From: Byssochlamys sp. IMV 00236 | Taxonomy: Eukaryota; Ascomycota; Eurotiomycetes; Eurotiales; Thermoascaceae | Reading direction: 5' to 3' | Assembly (NCBI GenBank): GCA_001931875.2 | Contig: MSJH02000067.1 | Location: forward strand, 1 to 16,120 | DNA: 16,120 nt | In this document: positions 1 through 7,383 of the stretch, piece after piece | Numbering within the stretch: the stretch's first letter is position 1 | How the letters are laid out: every line of letters starts with the position of its first letter | The notes under the pieces: generated by a model | What the model saw: the letters and a program-made list of their open reading frames with translations, nothing else | Told to the model about the DNA's origin: nothing | Database searches by the model: none | Program-made: the position numbers and the translations under genes

Positions 1-5
<5 letters not shown>

Positions 6-36
<31 letters not shown>
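6..36. repeat. A31 homopolymer tract
   Basis: An uninterrupted run of 31 A follows five T at the very edge of the window. Its left context is cut off, so it cannot be told whether it is a simple microsatellite or the tail of an inserted retro-copy. Confidence 0.9.
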
Positions 37-38
<2 letters not shown>

Positions 39-869
39 TATGCTTGCTGTCAATCTGCTAATCGGAAAATACGTAAAGTCGTTTCGTATAACGCTCTCAA
101 ATAAATGCTTCGTTCATGACTTGAGCCATCCTAAGCTACTACGTCCCACTATCCATAATGCATAAAAGTTATTGCAGTATTAGTCTTACTTTATGTAATA
201 AAGCATAATCTATAGATCATAACATTTAAAATGGAGACATAATTCAGGAGAAAACAAAGCAATCTAGTCTATCAGTCCTCATCATGACTATCGCAGATTT
301 ATACTTATGCAAGCCGGTCACGCTAGAGCAACTAAAAGGGGGGCTAAGAAATGAACTTTTCAGTCTTGTTAGGCATCAAAGTTTACTAAGGGGAGGTAAG
401 AAAAACTAAACTTACAAGCCGTAGCATGCAAATAATTTGTATGAAAAGGTAATCAAACAGTCATTATACATCGCATCAGATTATTGTTATCTATTGGGTC
501 AAAAAGCCAGCTGTTTAAGTGCAGAAGTTCTAGATGATAAAGCTTATGTACTCTCTCTCTCTCCAAGTAACAAACAAAGTTAAGACGTGTGAAATTTAGT
601 CAAATAACAGACATTCAACAAAAACAAAAGCCATGATATTATCCAGATTTACCTGCGATGACAAACCATGTCTCTTATGCATAGCAGTCTCATATAGCTC
701 AACTTTTACTTTCCCTAAACAGTGAATATGGTCACTCCATGAGCAATGGATGACGCATCTTTTCTTGTCATCCAAGCTAAACAAATTGCTAAAGCCATTT
801 TATAAAACCAAAGGCACATATAAACTATGAGCCTCTGGTTACCCTTCAGATAGCTTGATTTTTTATTTC
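37..869. other. Intergenic stretch, no gene recognised
   Basis: Short open frames exist on both strands (for example 596-784 on minus) but none resembles a known family, and I found no credible splice-joined extension. There is a (CT)6 microsatellite at 551-562. The right end must contain the short 3' UTR of the minus-strand sphingosine kinase gene. No tRNA-like or snoRNA-like fold was recognised by eye. Confidence 0.6.
862..867 (-). promoter_or_regulatory. Poly(A) signal AATAAA for the sphingosine kinase gene
   Basis: Read on minus, AATAAA begins 2 nt after the predicted stop codon (870-872). This implies a very short 3' UTR, the same compact arrangement seen after the HPS1-like gene. Confidence 0.5.
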
Positions 870-2546
870 TTAGATGTTGGTATTTAAAAACGTTGGTTTA
901 ATCGCTAGCACAGAGCATAAACGAGGATGAACTTGAACTTGGAAAGGCTTGCAAGGAGCGTGCTCTCCGTCAATAGCAACATAAGCTGTCTTCCCAGGTT
1001 TAAGCACAGGTGTCAATCGAAATGCCTTGATCTTGTAGTATTCGACCTAAAGAGTAGCGTTAATAAAGAAATAATCAAGCTGAATGCACTACTGACGATG
1101 TCATTATGGATATGATGTCCCTTTTCTACTTTAGTGAAAACGTCCAGCTGTTTCTTAATACCAGGTGATCCACGTACCAACAAAAGATCGAGTGTACCAT
1201 CATTTGGCAGTGCACAGGGATGAGTGAGCATGCCTCTAGACAAAAGAGGTACCTTACTTGCCAAAAACATTGAGATATTGTCCTTGATAACCATCCAATC
1301 AGATGGTACAGGTTCAGAAAGAGGTGGTAATGTGTCTTCCAGATTGAGCTCTTCTTGCTCAAGTATGGATCCCTTGAACATTCTGCATTCTTGTATGATT
1401 TTCTTTTTATCAGATTCAACTACCTGAATCGCTGCCTCTACACCATACGTATGACGAGCAAAAATCTCTTGTAATAATCCTACAACTGTACGCGTATCAC
1501 CCATCCATCGCATGTGTTCTGTGGCCAAATCAGCGTAAGCAGTGATACCATAGTTTTGTGACAAAAATGAGAAATAACGATGATCGTCATAAGTAATTGA
1601 GCAAAGATCAAGAGGCATAGGCTTTCCTAGTTGTTTGTTCAGCAAAGTCCATCACTCGTTTTTTTAAATCCTTACCTTTGATAACTTGAAGTGCGGTATA
1701 AACAGGGTCGAATCCTCTTTTTTCACCCAAGATGGAGATGATCAATGAATTTCCAGTGCCACCAGGGATGATGCCTAAAGTTATTTTCTTCATCACATTC
1801 TTGGCATCAGATCGTGCTAAAAATCCATTGATAACCTCATGTACTACGCCATCTCCACTAACGGTGACCACAGCATCATATGCATCAATATCCAATTCCT
1901 TTGCAATATCAATCGCATGTCCCTGTCGCTGAGTATCTAACAATAATAAAAAAAGCAATGTAAGCTAACGTTTCTTATTATTTTCTTACTCTTACTCTTG
2001 ACGGTAACTTCACACTTGGCAGCTTGAAATATAGGACGAACATGGTACTCGAATATTTCCTTAGCTTTACCTTGTCCTCCAAATGGGTTGATCAACACCA
2101 GGAGTCGTTTATGAACTTTTACATCTTCATAAGCACGACTCATCAATGTCTCACAGAATGCTTCAGCTTCTTGTGCTTTGTCATCAGGCACAGTATAATA
2201 CAGCTCATAGAAATCAGCTGTTGAATCATCGTTACTTCTATCCTCTGGCAATACAAAACGGATCTGAATGGTCTTGGTGCGTTGAATGTACTCGGCATAA
2301 AGAATGTAGACATGATCTATTGGAAGTAAGGTTGGGTCTGGCCCTTTTCCTTCCGTAACGGGTATACAACAGCATATAATCTTCTTTTTCACTTTTAAGA
2401 GAGAATAAGCAAGTTGATTAGATGTTATATATAATTAAGTTACATTTTTTAGATGCGTTAAAATCGCCTTCGATACGAAGTCCTTGCTCATCACAGGTTA
2501 GTTCAACAGGGTGAACACCTTTTGTTACTTTTAAAGTGGTCACCAT
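870..2546 (-). CDS. LCB4: Sphingosine (long-chain base) kinase, 5 exons
   Basis: Lipid kinase expected to phosphorylate sphingoid bases to their 1-phosphates. Exons (minus): 2546-2444, 2391-1996, 1936-1676, 1626-1097, 1046-870; introns are 49-59 nt and all phases agree, giving 488 aa. The diacylglycerol-kinase catalytic fold is clear: LLVLINPFGGQGKA near residue 131, the ATP-site motif SGDGVVHEVINGF near 193, and GIIPGGTGNSL near 221. The last exon supplies the C-terminal sandwich with AIDGE and ends ...RLCSVLAIKP. The start ATG (2546-2544) is followed by GVHPVELTCDEQGLRIEG, resembling N-termini of fungal Lcb4-like kinases. The last intron uses the less usual donor GTCAGT. Intron 2 has two tandem GTAAGA donors 6 nt apart. 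No signal peptide or membrane span is visible. The family call is firm; the choice between LCB4- and LCB5-type paralogues cannot be made. Confidence 0.93.
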
Positions 2547-3521
2547 TAGAGATAAGTTGGCTTGGAATCACCAAAAAGAAAAAGAATAAAAAAATGCCCA
2601 GGAACGACATTGGTTGTAGAGCTTCGTACAACAAAATATTGAGTGGCCGACTGATGCTTATGCGCATTGATCCAGATATCGGTTTACTGCCAACAACATT
2701 AGAAGAAGGAGGGGAGCAGACCAGTAACAAATAAAGCATGCAAAAAAATTAATCAAAACGTCATTTATTTATTTAATTTTGTTCAGCCAACTGTAATATT
2801 TGTTTCGGTCATCTGTAAACTCTTTAGTAAACAATATAAGCTCTCGGTTTATTCTTTGTGTTCCAAATGAGACTAAAGCAGACCAAGCCATTTGTTATAT
2901 GAAATATCAAAGAGGTTCTGCAAAATAGAGTTGATTTTATTAAAAGAAAACTCTATACAGCTGTCTTTGAGAGGGGTTATTAAAGCTGGCCATGGTGAGC
3001 AAATTAGGAAAGCAAGGATATCTCTTTACATAAATACTTGATCAATTGTCTTCATAAAATAGAAAATTGCCTATCAGAATAGCCGAGAGAGCAACTATTG
3101 AAGTGAGCGTTAGTGGGAAGGCTAATATGGGCCTCAGCAAACCGAAGAGTGCAGCACCATTCAATGGCTTTACATGACTTTATTACAGTGATATTTAACA
3201 TCAATATTAAAAATGCTTTGTAGTCATATTTAGTCAATGGATGTAACACCATAGAAATCTGTTTGAAAGCCACATATTCTTAATGAAGTGTGATATTCAC
3301 ATAAAATTAACACTAAAGAATGGGCCTAAAATAAACCAAGGGCAAATAAGCCGGAAAAAAAAGTTTAAACTCTTATTAAAAATACTCCTTCCCTAAAAAG
3401 CGATTATATAAATATGCATGCTTCAAAGCCCACCTTTGATATGGTGTTCTGGATCTTGTTGCCCTTGGTGGGGTAGTTTATGAATTTCACATTCCGTCAA
3501 GCTAAACGTTAAAAATGGACA

Positions 3522-3540
3522 AGTGGAAGCATCTGATTGG
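3522..3540 (-). promoter_or_regulatory. ERSE-like element: CCAAT-N9-CCACT
   Basis: Plus strand reads AGTGG, nine bases, ATTGG. On minus this is CCAAT-N9-CCACT, one base from the mammalian ER stress response element CCAAT-N9-CCACG, with exact spacing. It lies about 110 bp upstream of the HAC1 start. Mammalian XBP1 carries such an element; its use in fungi is not established, so this is suggestive only. Confidence 0.35.
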
Positions 3541-3611
3541 CCAAGAAAGAATTATAAACATTAAACAACCTGCGTAGCTTTTTTCTTTTTTTCTTTAGTT
3601 TTAATCTTTTC

Positions 3612-3629
3612 TCCATTGGGTGGTGGTGA
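3612..3629 (+). promoter_or_regulatory. 5' leader segment complementary to the HAC1 intron
   Basis: The 18 bases TCCATTGGGTGGTGGTGA end 22 nt before the HAC1 ATG and are an exact reverse complement of 4115-4132 inside the predicted IRE1 intron. In unspliced RNA they could form an uninterrupted 18-bp helix across the leader. In budding yeast HAC1, a leader-intron helix of this kind blocks translation until the intron is removed. It is assumed, not shown, that transcription starts upstream of 3612. Confidence 0.75.
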
Positions 3630-3651
3630 ATTTCTTTTGTTTTGTTTAATA

Positions 3652-4366
3652 ATGTCAGACATCAACAACAACAACAACAATAACAACAATACCGATCTTA
3701 TCTCTGAATTCTTGTCTTTACCTGTTGACTTCAAAGTTGACCCTCTTGTTGTCCCTACAACTAAATCTGTTGTACGTTTAAAGAAGTCAAGAATATCACT
3801 GGAAGATAAAGATCAAAAGACAAAGGAAAGAATTTTACGAAACAGAGCAGCAGCACAAGAATCTAGAGATAAAAAGCGTAGATACGTTTCTGAACTAGAA
3901 TCTAGTAATAAAAAACTATCTGAAGAAAATGAACAATTGAAAAAGAGGATCAAGACCTTGGAGGATCAACAGGCTTTAATAGCTTGTCAATTCGAAGCCT
4001 TGCAAAAATTGAATCCTTTCTTGCTTAATGACTTTTGCGGTTCAGCACGGATCGTAAAGAAGGAAATGGTTTATTAAAGATTGAACTCACCCACCGTTTA
4101 CAACTGCTGCCATATCACCACCACCCAATGGAAACATTTGCCTAAACCAACACTTCCTTTTCCCCGCAGTGGAGGTTATTAAACAAGGAGGATCCACAAG
4201 TGAACACAGTTTGCTAGTGCCAACCAATATGTTACCATCACCTGTACTATCACCTTCTTTATCAACAGATGAAGACTCAGTGTATTCTCCAAGTAATCAA
4301 ACAATTCCTTTGGATGATTTGCTAGACTGGGATGGTCAACAACAAGTCCTTCATGGTTCTTCTTAA
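3652..4366 (+). CDS. HAC1: HAC1/XBP1-type bZIP transcription factor with IRE1-type intron
   Basis: Master regulator of the unfolded protein response; binds DNA as a bZIP dimer in the nucleus. Exons 3652-4045 and 4167-4366 give 594 nt, 197 aa. After MSDI comes a poly-Asn run (about residues 5-13). The basic region ERILRNRAAAQESRDKKRR (about 61-79) is close to HacA, Hac1 and XBP1, followed by a leucine-zipper heptad region (SELE...LSEEN...LKKRI...LED). Exon 2 encodes a Ser/Pro-rich tail with the acidic-hydrophobic LDDLLDWD, a likely activation segment. Without splicing the frame ends at 4075-4077 after ...RIVKKEMVY, lacking that tail. The ATG at 3652 is chosen because it is the first in frame after the leader. 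Regulation is predicted through IRE1 hairpins at both intron ends and a leader-intron helix. The family call rests on the basic region and is strong; the intron model is inferred. Confidence 0.9.
4033..4059 (+). promoter_or_regulatory. Predicted 5' IRE1 cleavage hairpin
   Basis: Bases 4033-4042 pair without interruption with 4050-4059 (10 pairs, 4 of them G-U) and close a 7-nt loop CAGCACG at 4043-4049. Cleavage after the third loop base (CAG|CACG) gives exon 1 ending at 4045. The loop fits CNG|C but has C instead of the usual G at position six. Confidence 0.7.
4046..4166 (+). other. Predicted non-spliceosomal HAC1 intron, 121 nt
   Basis: It begins CACGG and ends CCCCG, so it is not a GT-AG intron. 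Joining 4045 to 4167 keeps the Ala codon (g|ca) and the exon 2 frame. Its length is about twice that of ordinary introns in this window (45-60 nt). It contains the in-frame stop used by unspliced mRNA (4075-4077) and the 18 nt that pair with the 5' leader (4115-4132). Known ascomycete HAC1/hacA introns are either about 20 nt (many filamentous species) or about 250 nt (budding yeast). Confidence 0.75.
4115..4132 (+). promoter_or_regulatory. Intron segment complementary to HAC1 5' leader
   Basis: TCACCACCACCCAATGGA is the exact partner of 3612-3629. Excision of the intron would remove one strand of the helix and free the leader for translation. Confidence 0.75.
4159..4175 (+). promoter_or_regulatory. 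Predicted 3' IRE1 cleavage hairpin
   Basis: Bases 4159-4163 pair with 4171-4175 (5 pairs, 2 of them G-U), closing the 7-nt loop CCGCAGT at 4164-4170. The loop matches the IRE1 consensus CNG|CAGN fully. Cleavage after the third base puts exon 2 at 4167. CAG at 4167-4169 could also act as a conventional acceptor, but that join gives the wrong frame with the good donors. Confidence 0.78.
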
Positions 4367-4418
4367 CTTCTTCTTTTTCTTTCTTTGCATACTATTCATT
4401 TTTACTTCATATTTACAC

Positions 4419-4424
4419 AATAAA
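4419..4424 (+). promoter_or_regulatory. Poly(A) signal AATAAA for HAC1
   Basis: AATAAA lies 53 nt after the HAC1 stop codon (4364-4366), in a T-rich 3' region, at a plausible distance for cleavage near 4440. Confidence 0.55.
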
Positions 4425-4569
4425 CTCATAATGCACAAAATTTTTCTATTGCTCAGCCTCTTTTATTAGTTCACATGAACTCCATTGCTACCATTTGATC
4501 CGAAAAAGGAAACCGTTAGTTTAGCTAACAAGACCTGAATTACGGGAAGAACACTACGCACACGAGAAG

Positions 4570-4602
4570 GGTAATGAGCGGACGCTTCCTCTAGTCATTA
4601 CC
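4570..4602. repeat. 8-bp inverted repeat, 17-nt loop
   Basis: GGTAATGA (4570-4577) and TCATTACC (4595-4602) are perfect inverted arms. They could form a small hairpin in RNA or be a dyad binding site; nothing else identifies a function. Confidence 0.5.
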
Positions 4603-4984
4603 TACGTTGTCACTATCTAACAAGTCTGTCCTGTGGAATATTCTTTATGAAGTTTCATCATAATTACACGTGAGCTAAGTAGTCTTTGTTGATCAAACTG
4701 AGTCTATAAGAAACTTTATGGCTCTTATAGAAGAGTACAGCATTGAAAAAGCCAAGCATAGATACAGTTCTGTGAAGCCTAATAGTTTGAGTAACATCAT
4801 TAACCCAATAATACTAAAGCTGACAAAGGAAGAAGACTACTCGGAAATGTCTACTCTGGGTCCTTGCTATTCTCCTTCCCATCCTGAATACCCTTTATAC
4901 CATTGCTTCTGCTAAACATTATTTATAAAAATCATTTATCATATCTCGTTTAATAAACAGTTGACATTTTCTAAGTGGAAGAAC

Positions 4985-4999
4985 TGTGTGTGTGTGTGT
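4985..4999. repeat. (TG)n microsatellite
   Basis: A TG dinucleotide run of about seven units, downstream of the F-box gene's predicted end. Confidence 0.85.
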
Positions 5000-5082
5000 T
5001 GTTGAGTCAAGTTTTGACATCAATATGCGCTGTAGCAGAGGCTGGTCAGCAAAAGGTTCGGCTGCAATCGTTAGGGCCCCCC

Positions 5083-6886
5083 TTATACTAAAGCCAATTT
5101 GCAGACCGTTATTGGGGCAATTTCTGTTTTTGATGTCGCCAACTTGACCATGAGAGAGTTTGGAAATGTCCAAGTGGCAGTGGAACGACTGTAATACAAA
5201 TAGTAAAAGAAATTGACACGTCTTCCAATGGTTTCTAAACACTTTTTTTTGTCTTGTTACTATAGTAATGATAAAACAGTTGTATCATTTTATTATGAAA
5301 TAGATCAATAAAGTCATGGCATCTTAATCATTTTTTAAACACATACACAAACGTGTATATAAAGAGAGAGAGAAAGGTAACATAATACTCTTTAACTTAC
5401 TGTACTGACTTTGATTCACAGTACCAAAGGAATCCAATAGCATATTCATTTTCATCTTCGTACATAGAGTAGTAAGTGTTGTCAATGTTTACAGAACGTA
5501 CTGACGGTAAGAGATGTAAGTAACCAACAAGTGATCTACCTTCTATGGCATATACTTTCAGTGTAAGATTATCCACTGTCGAATTCAAAGGCACATTTAG
5601 ATCTATTGCAGCTTGTGGCGGCGGTTTGAAGTGCGTTTTTGCCAAGTAATGGAAAGCCTTCATTTGCGTACAGGTAATGGAAATATCTTCAATCCATGCA
5701 GTGCTGTCTCTGTCACTTAATCTCAAGTTCAAGGAAAAGCTTGTGATATTGCGTTGATGCCTTTTGAGCATCTGTAACAACTTTTCTTTATTCTCCGGGG
5801 TGTTTTTGAAATGTATACGTGTCATTCTGGTCTGCTGCAGAGACAACTTTGGAGACATACCTCTCACACTTTCAAAATAAACATGTACGTTGGTCGTGTA
5901 TTTTAGGTACGCTTCAAACAAAGAAAATGATTCCATTCCACTAATTTCATACGTTTGCATTGAGCTTATATATTCCATAAGCCTATCGTTGACATTAGCA
6001 AAATAGTCTTCCAACTGATTTTCAAGAATAAAAGATTCATAGCCAAATCGCAGTATCAAATTTCGAAGATTGGGAAATTTATACATGATATATTCGACAA
6101 TGTCTATATAAGGGGGCCAGCATACATGTAAAGTCATGATGTTTTTGTGCGGCTGTATAGACAATATATCAAGAGGATCTGGTGATATGCTCCTCACATA
6201 CAATGAATACGTCTTTGAGTTTACGCTTAAAGACGTCAAGTTAGGACAAATTTGGATTATTTCATCATAATCCACGAGCGGCCAAGGGTGTACCGTATAG
6301 TCGACAGTCAAGTGTGTTAAGTTGCTAAACTCTGGTAATCGTTGATAAAGCTCTTTTGTTATTGTAATAGAAGGATGCTCTGGTGGTAGATAGATATGGG
6401 TAAGCGAATGGCGAAAAAACGAAATAAGTGTGTGTAGCAATCAAGGTAATTGCGATGTTTAATGAATACAAAAGGGTTGGTAAATTCCTTTATATATAAC
6501 CAGTGCTTTGATGCAGCAGTGACAAGAGCACGCCAGAAATCATAGTTCCTAATGGCACCCTTAACGCGTTCTGCGTTTGGACAGGCTTCAACAAGTTCAT
6601 TGATGTAAAGCTCTGCTGTTTCATAATTTCGGTATCTTGTTTTTAGGCGTATGGTTCGAGTAAGGTGCTCTGCGCTGCTGTTTTTCATACAGTGCAAGAA
6701 CTTTTCCACGATTGTATCGTCGTATAAATTTACTAAGCTATACAGACACGTTTTTGCAACTTGATGTCATCCCTTACAAACAAGCTGATATTGCACTATC
6801 CAACTTTTCTTGTACTTGCCGCTCGCCTGAACATACTTAAATATCTGCTGTAAAATTTCAGTAGGTATCTCATTGAAGCTTGACAT
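5083..6886 (-). pseudogene. F-box protein gene with in-frame stop and frameshift
   Basis: F-box proteins recruit substrates to SCF ubiquitin ligases. The N-terminus MSSFNEIPTEILQQIFKYV followed by QLVCKG is a clear F-box. Two lesions break it. A TGA (6767-6769) sits where family members have Trp (VCKG-stop-HQVAKTCLYS), with conserved sequence continuing in the same frame. Near 6440 one base appears missing: NYLD is followed by LLHTLISFF in another frame. The rest (6440-5400) is leucine-rich, like the large F-box families of Mucoromycota. A strong donor GTAAGT at 5400 and acceptor TTTGTATTACAG ending at 5189 suggest a last exon 5188-5083 (...TFPNSLMVKLATSKTEIAPI...). Without that join the frame stops at 5397. 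Sequencing error is the alternative to decay. The substrate cannot be named. Confidence 0.72.
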
Positions 6887-7383
6887 TTTGAGATAAAGTA
6901 TACACACGAATGAGGTGACTATCAAGTAAGGAATAAGGCAAAAGAAAAGTACAGGATATTCCGCACACAATATATCTTGCGATCTTTGTCTGAAAAAGAA
7001 TCGTACTTTGTATTCAAGTTATTTATTGGCTTGAAAAAGAAAAGCTAGACTCTTCGTTCACCGAAACTACTCAACATAACTTGTATTCATCCTCCACAGA
7101 ACGAAGACCTGCTCTAGCATCGTGGAGGAAAAAAAAAAAAAAAAAAAAAAAAAAAAACAATATATATATTGATTCATGCTATCTATTTAAGAACTTAAGA
7201 ATTAATAGAGAAAGAGCCTTTTTGTGTGTGTATGTGTAAAGTATTAAACAGAGAGATTTTTAGTAAAAACAATAAGATATCTAACAGGATATTGAAATTT
7301 TCGCATAGAAAGGTACAAAAGAAATAGGAAACTGAAGTTTTTTTACTTTTTTTTTTTTACTTTTCTTTATTTCTAGTTAAATT
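6887..7383. other. Divergent intergenic region with hairpin and A29 tract
   Basis: It separates the F-box gene (minus) from the GMC oxidoreductase gene (plus). It contains a 7-bp inverted repeat, a 29-A run, a short TA run at 7162-7169, a GT-rich segment near 7222-7236 and a T-rich leader just before the GMC start. No coding frame resembles a known family. Confidence 0.55.
7091..7157. repeat. Inverted repeat followed by A29
   Basis: CCTCCAC (7091-7097) and GTGGAGG (7122-7128) are perfect arms with a 24-nt loop. The second arm runs directly into 29 A (7129-7157). The form recalls the 3' end of a polyadenylated retro-copy, but no target-site duplication or Pol III box was identified. Confidence 0.55.

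Larger units (their letters stand above)
2547..3651. other. Divergent intergenic region between sphingosine kinase and HAC1
   Basis: About 1.1 kb separates two divergent genes and should hold both promoters. Open frames at 2522-2734 and 3052-3273 have no family resemblance and are judged noncoding. The HAC1-proximal end holds an ERSE-like composite (3522-3540) and the 5' leader segment that pairs with the HAC1 intron (3612-3629). Confidence 0.6.
4367..5082. other. Intergenic stretch between convergent HAC1 and F-box genes
   Basis: It holds the HAC1 3' UTR, two small inverted repeats (one at 4516-4530 with GTTAG/CTAAC arms, one at 4570-4602), and a 65-codon open frame at 4718-4915. That frame has no recognisable domain, and I could not join it to any neighbour. 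I see no established gene here. Confidence 0.55.

Noticed and set aside
4104..4110. CTGCTGC inside the HAC1 intron as an IRE1 site
   Set aside because: It fits CNG|CNGN in sequence, but its flanks do not pair and it lies after the stop codon of the first frame, so it cannot be the 5' site.
4054..4169. Ordinary GT-AG intron in HAC1 (GTAAAG donor at 4054, CAG acceptor ending at 4169)
   Set aside because: Both ends look acceptable, but the join shifts the frame and meets a TAG about 16 codons later, losing the acidic tail. The donor GTTCAG at 4040 would keep the frame but resembles no other donor in this window. The IRE1 model fits frame, loops and stems together.
4718..4915. 65-codon open frame downstream of HAC1
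   Set aside because: No recognisable domain, no clear leader and no splice links; left as unassigned sequence.
4919..5242. Separate minus-strand gene of about 107 codons
   Set aside because: The strong acceptor TTTGTATTACAG and phase match suggest that its upstream part, in another frame, is the last exon of the F-box gene. The rest runs through a TG microsatellite.
6767..6769. TGA read as Trp (altered genetic code) or removed by a short intron in the F-box gene
   Set aside because: TGA serves as the natural stop of U5-40K in this window, so reassignment is unlikely. The possible intron from GTAAGG to TGTATAG (40 nt) leaves a stop in the new frame and removes conserved residues.
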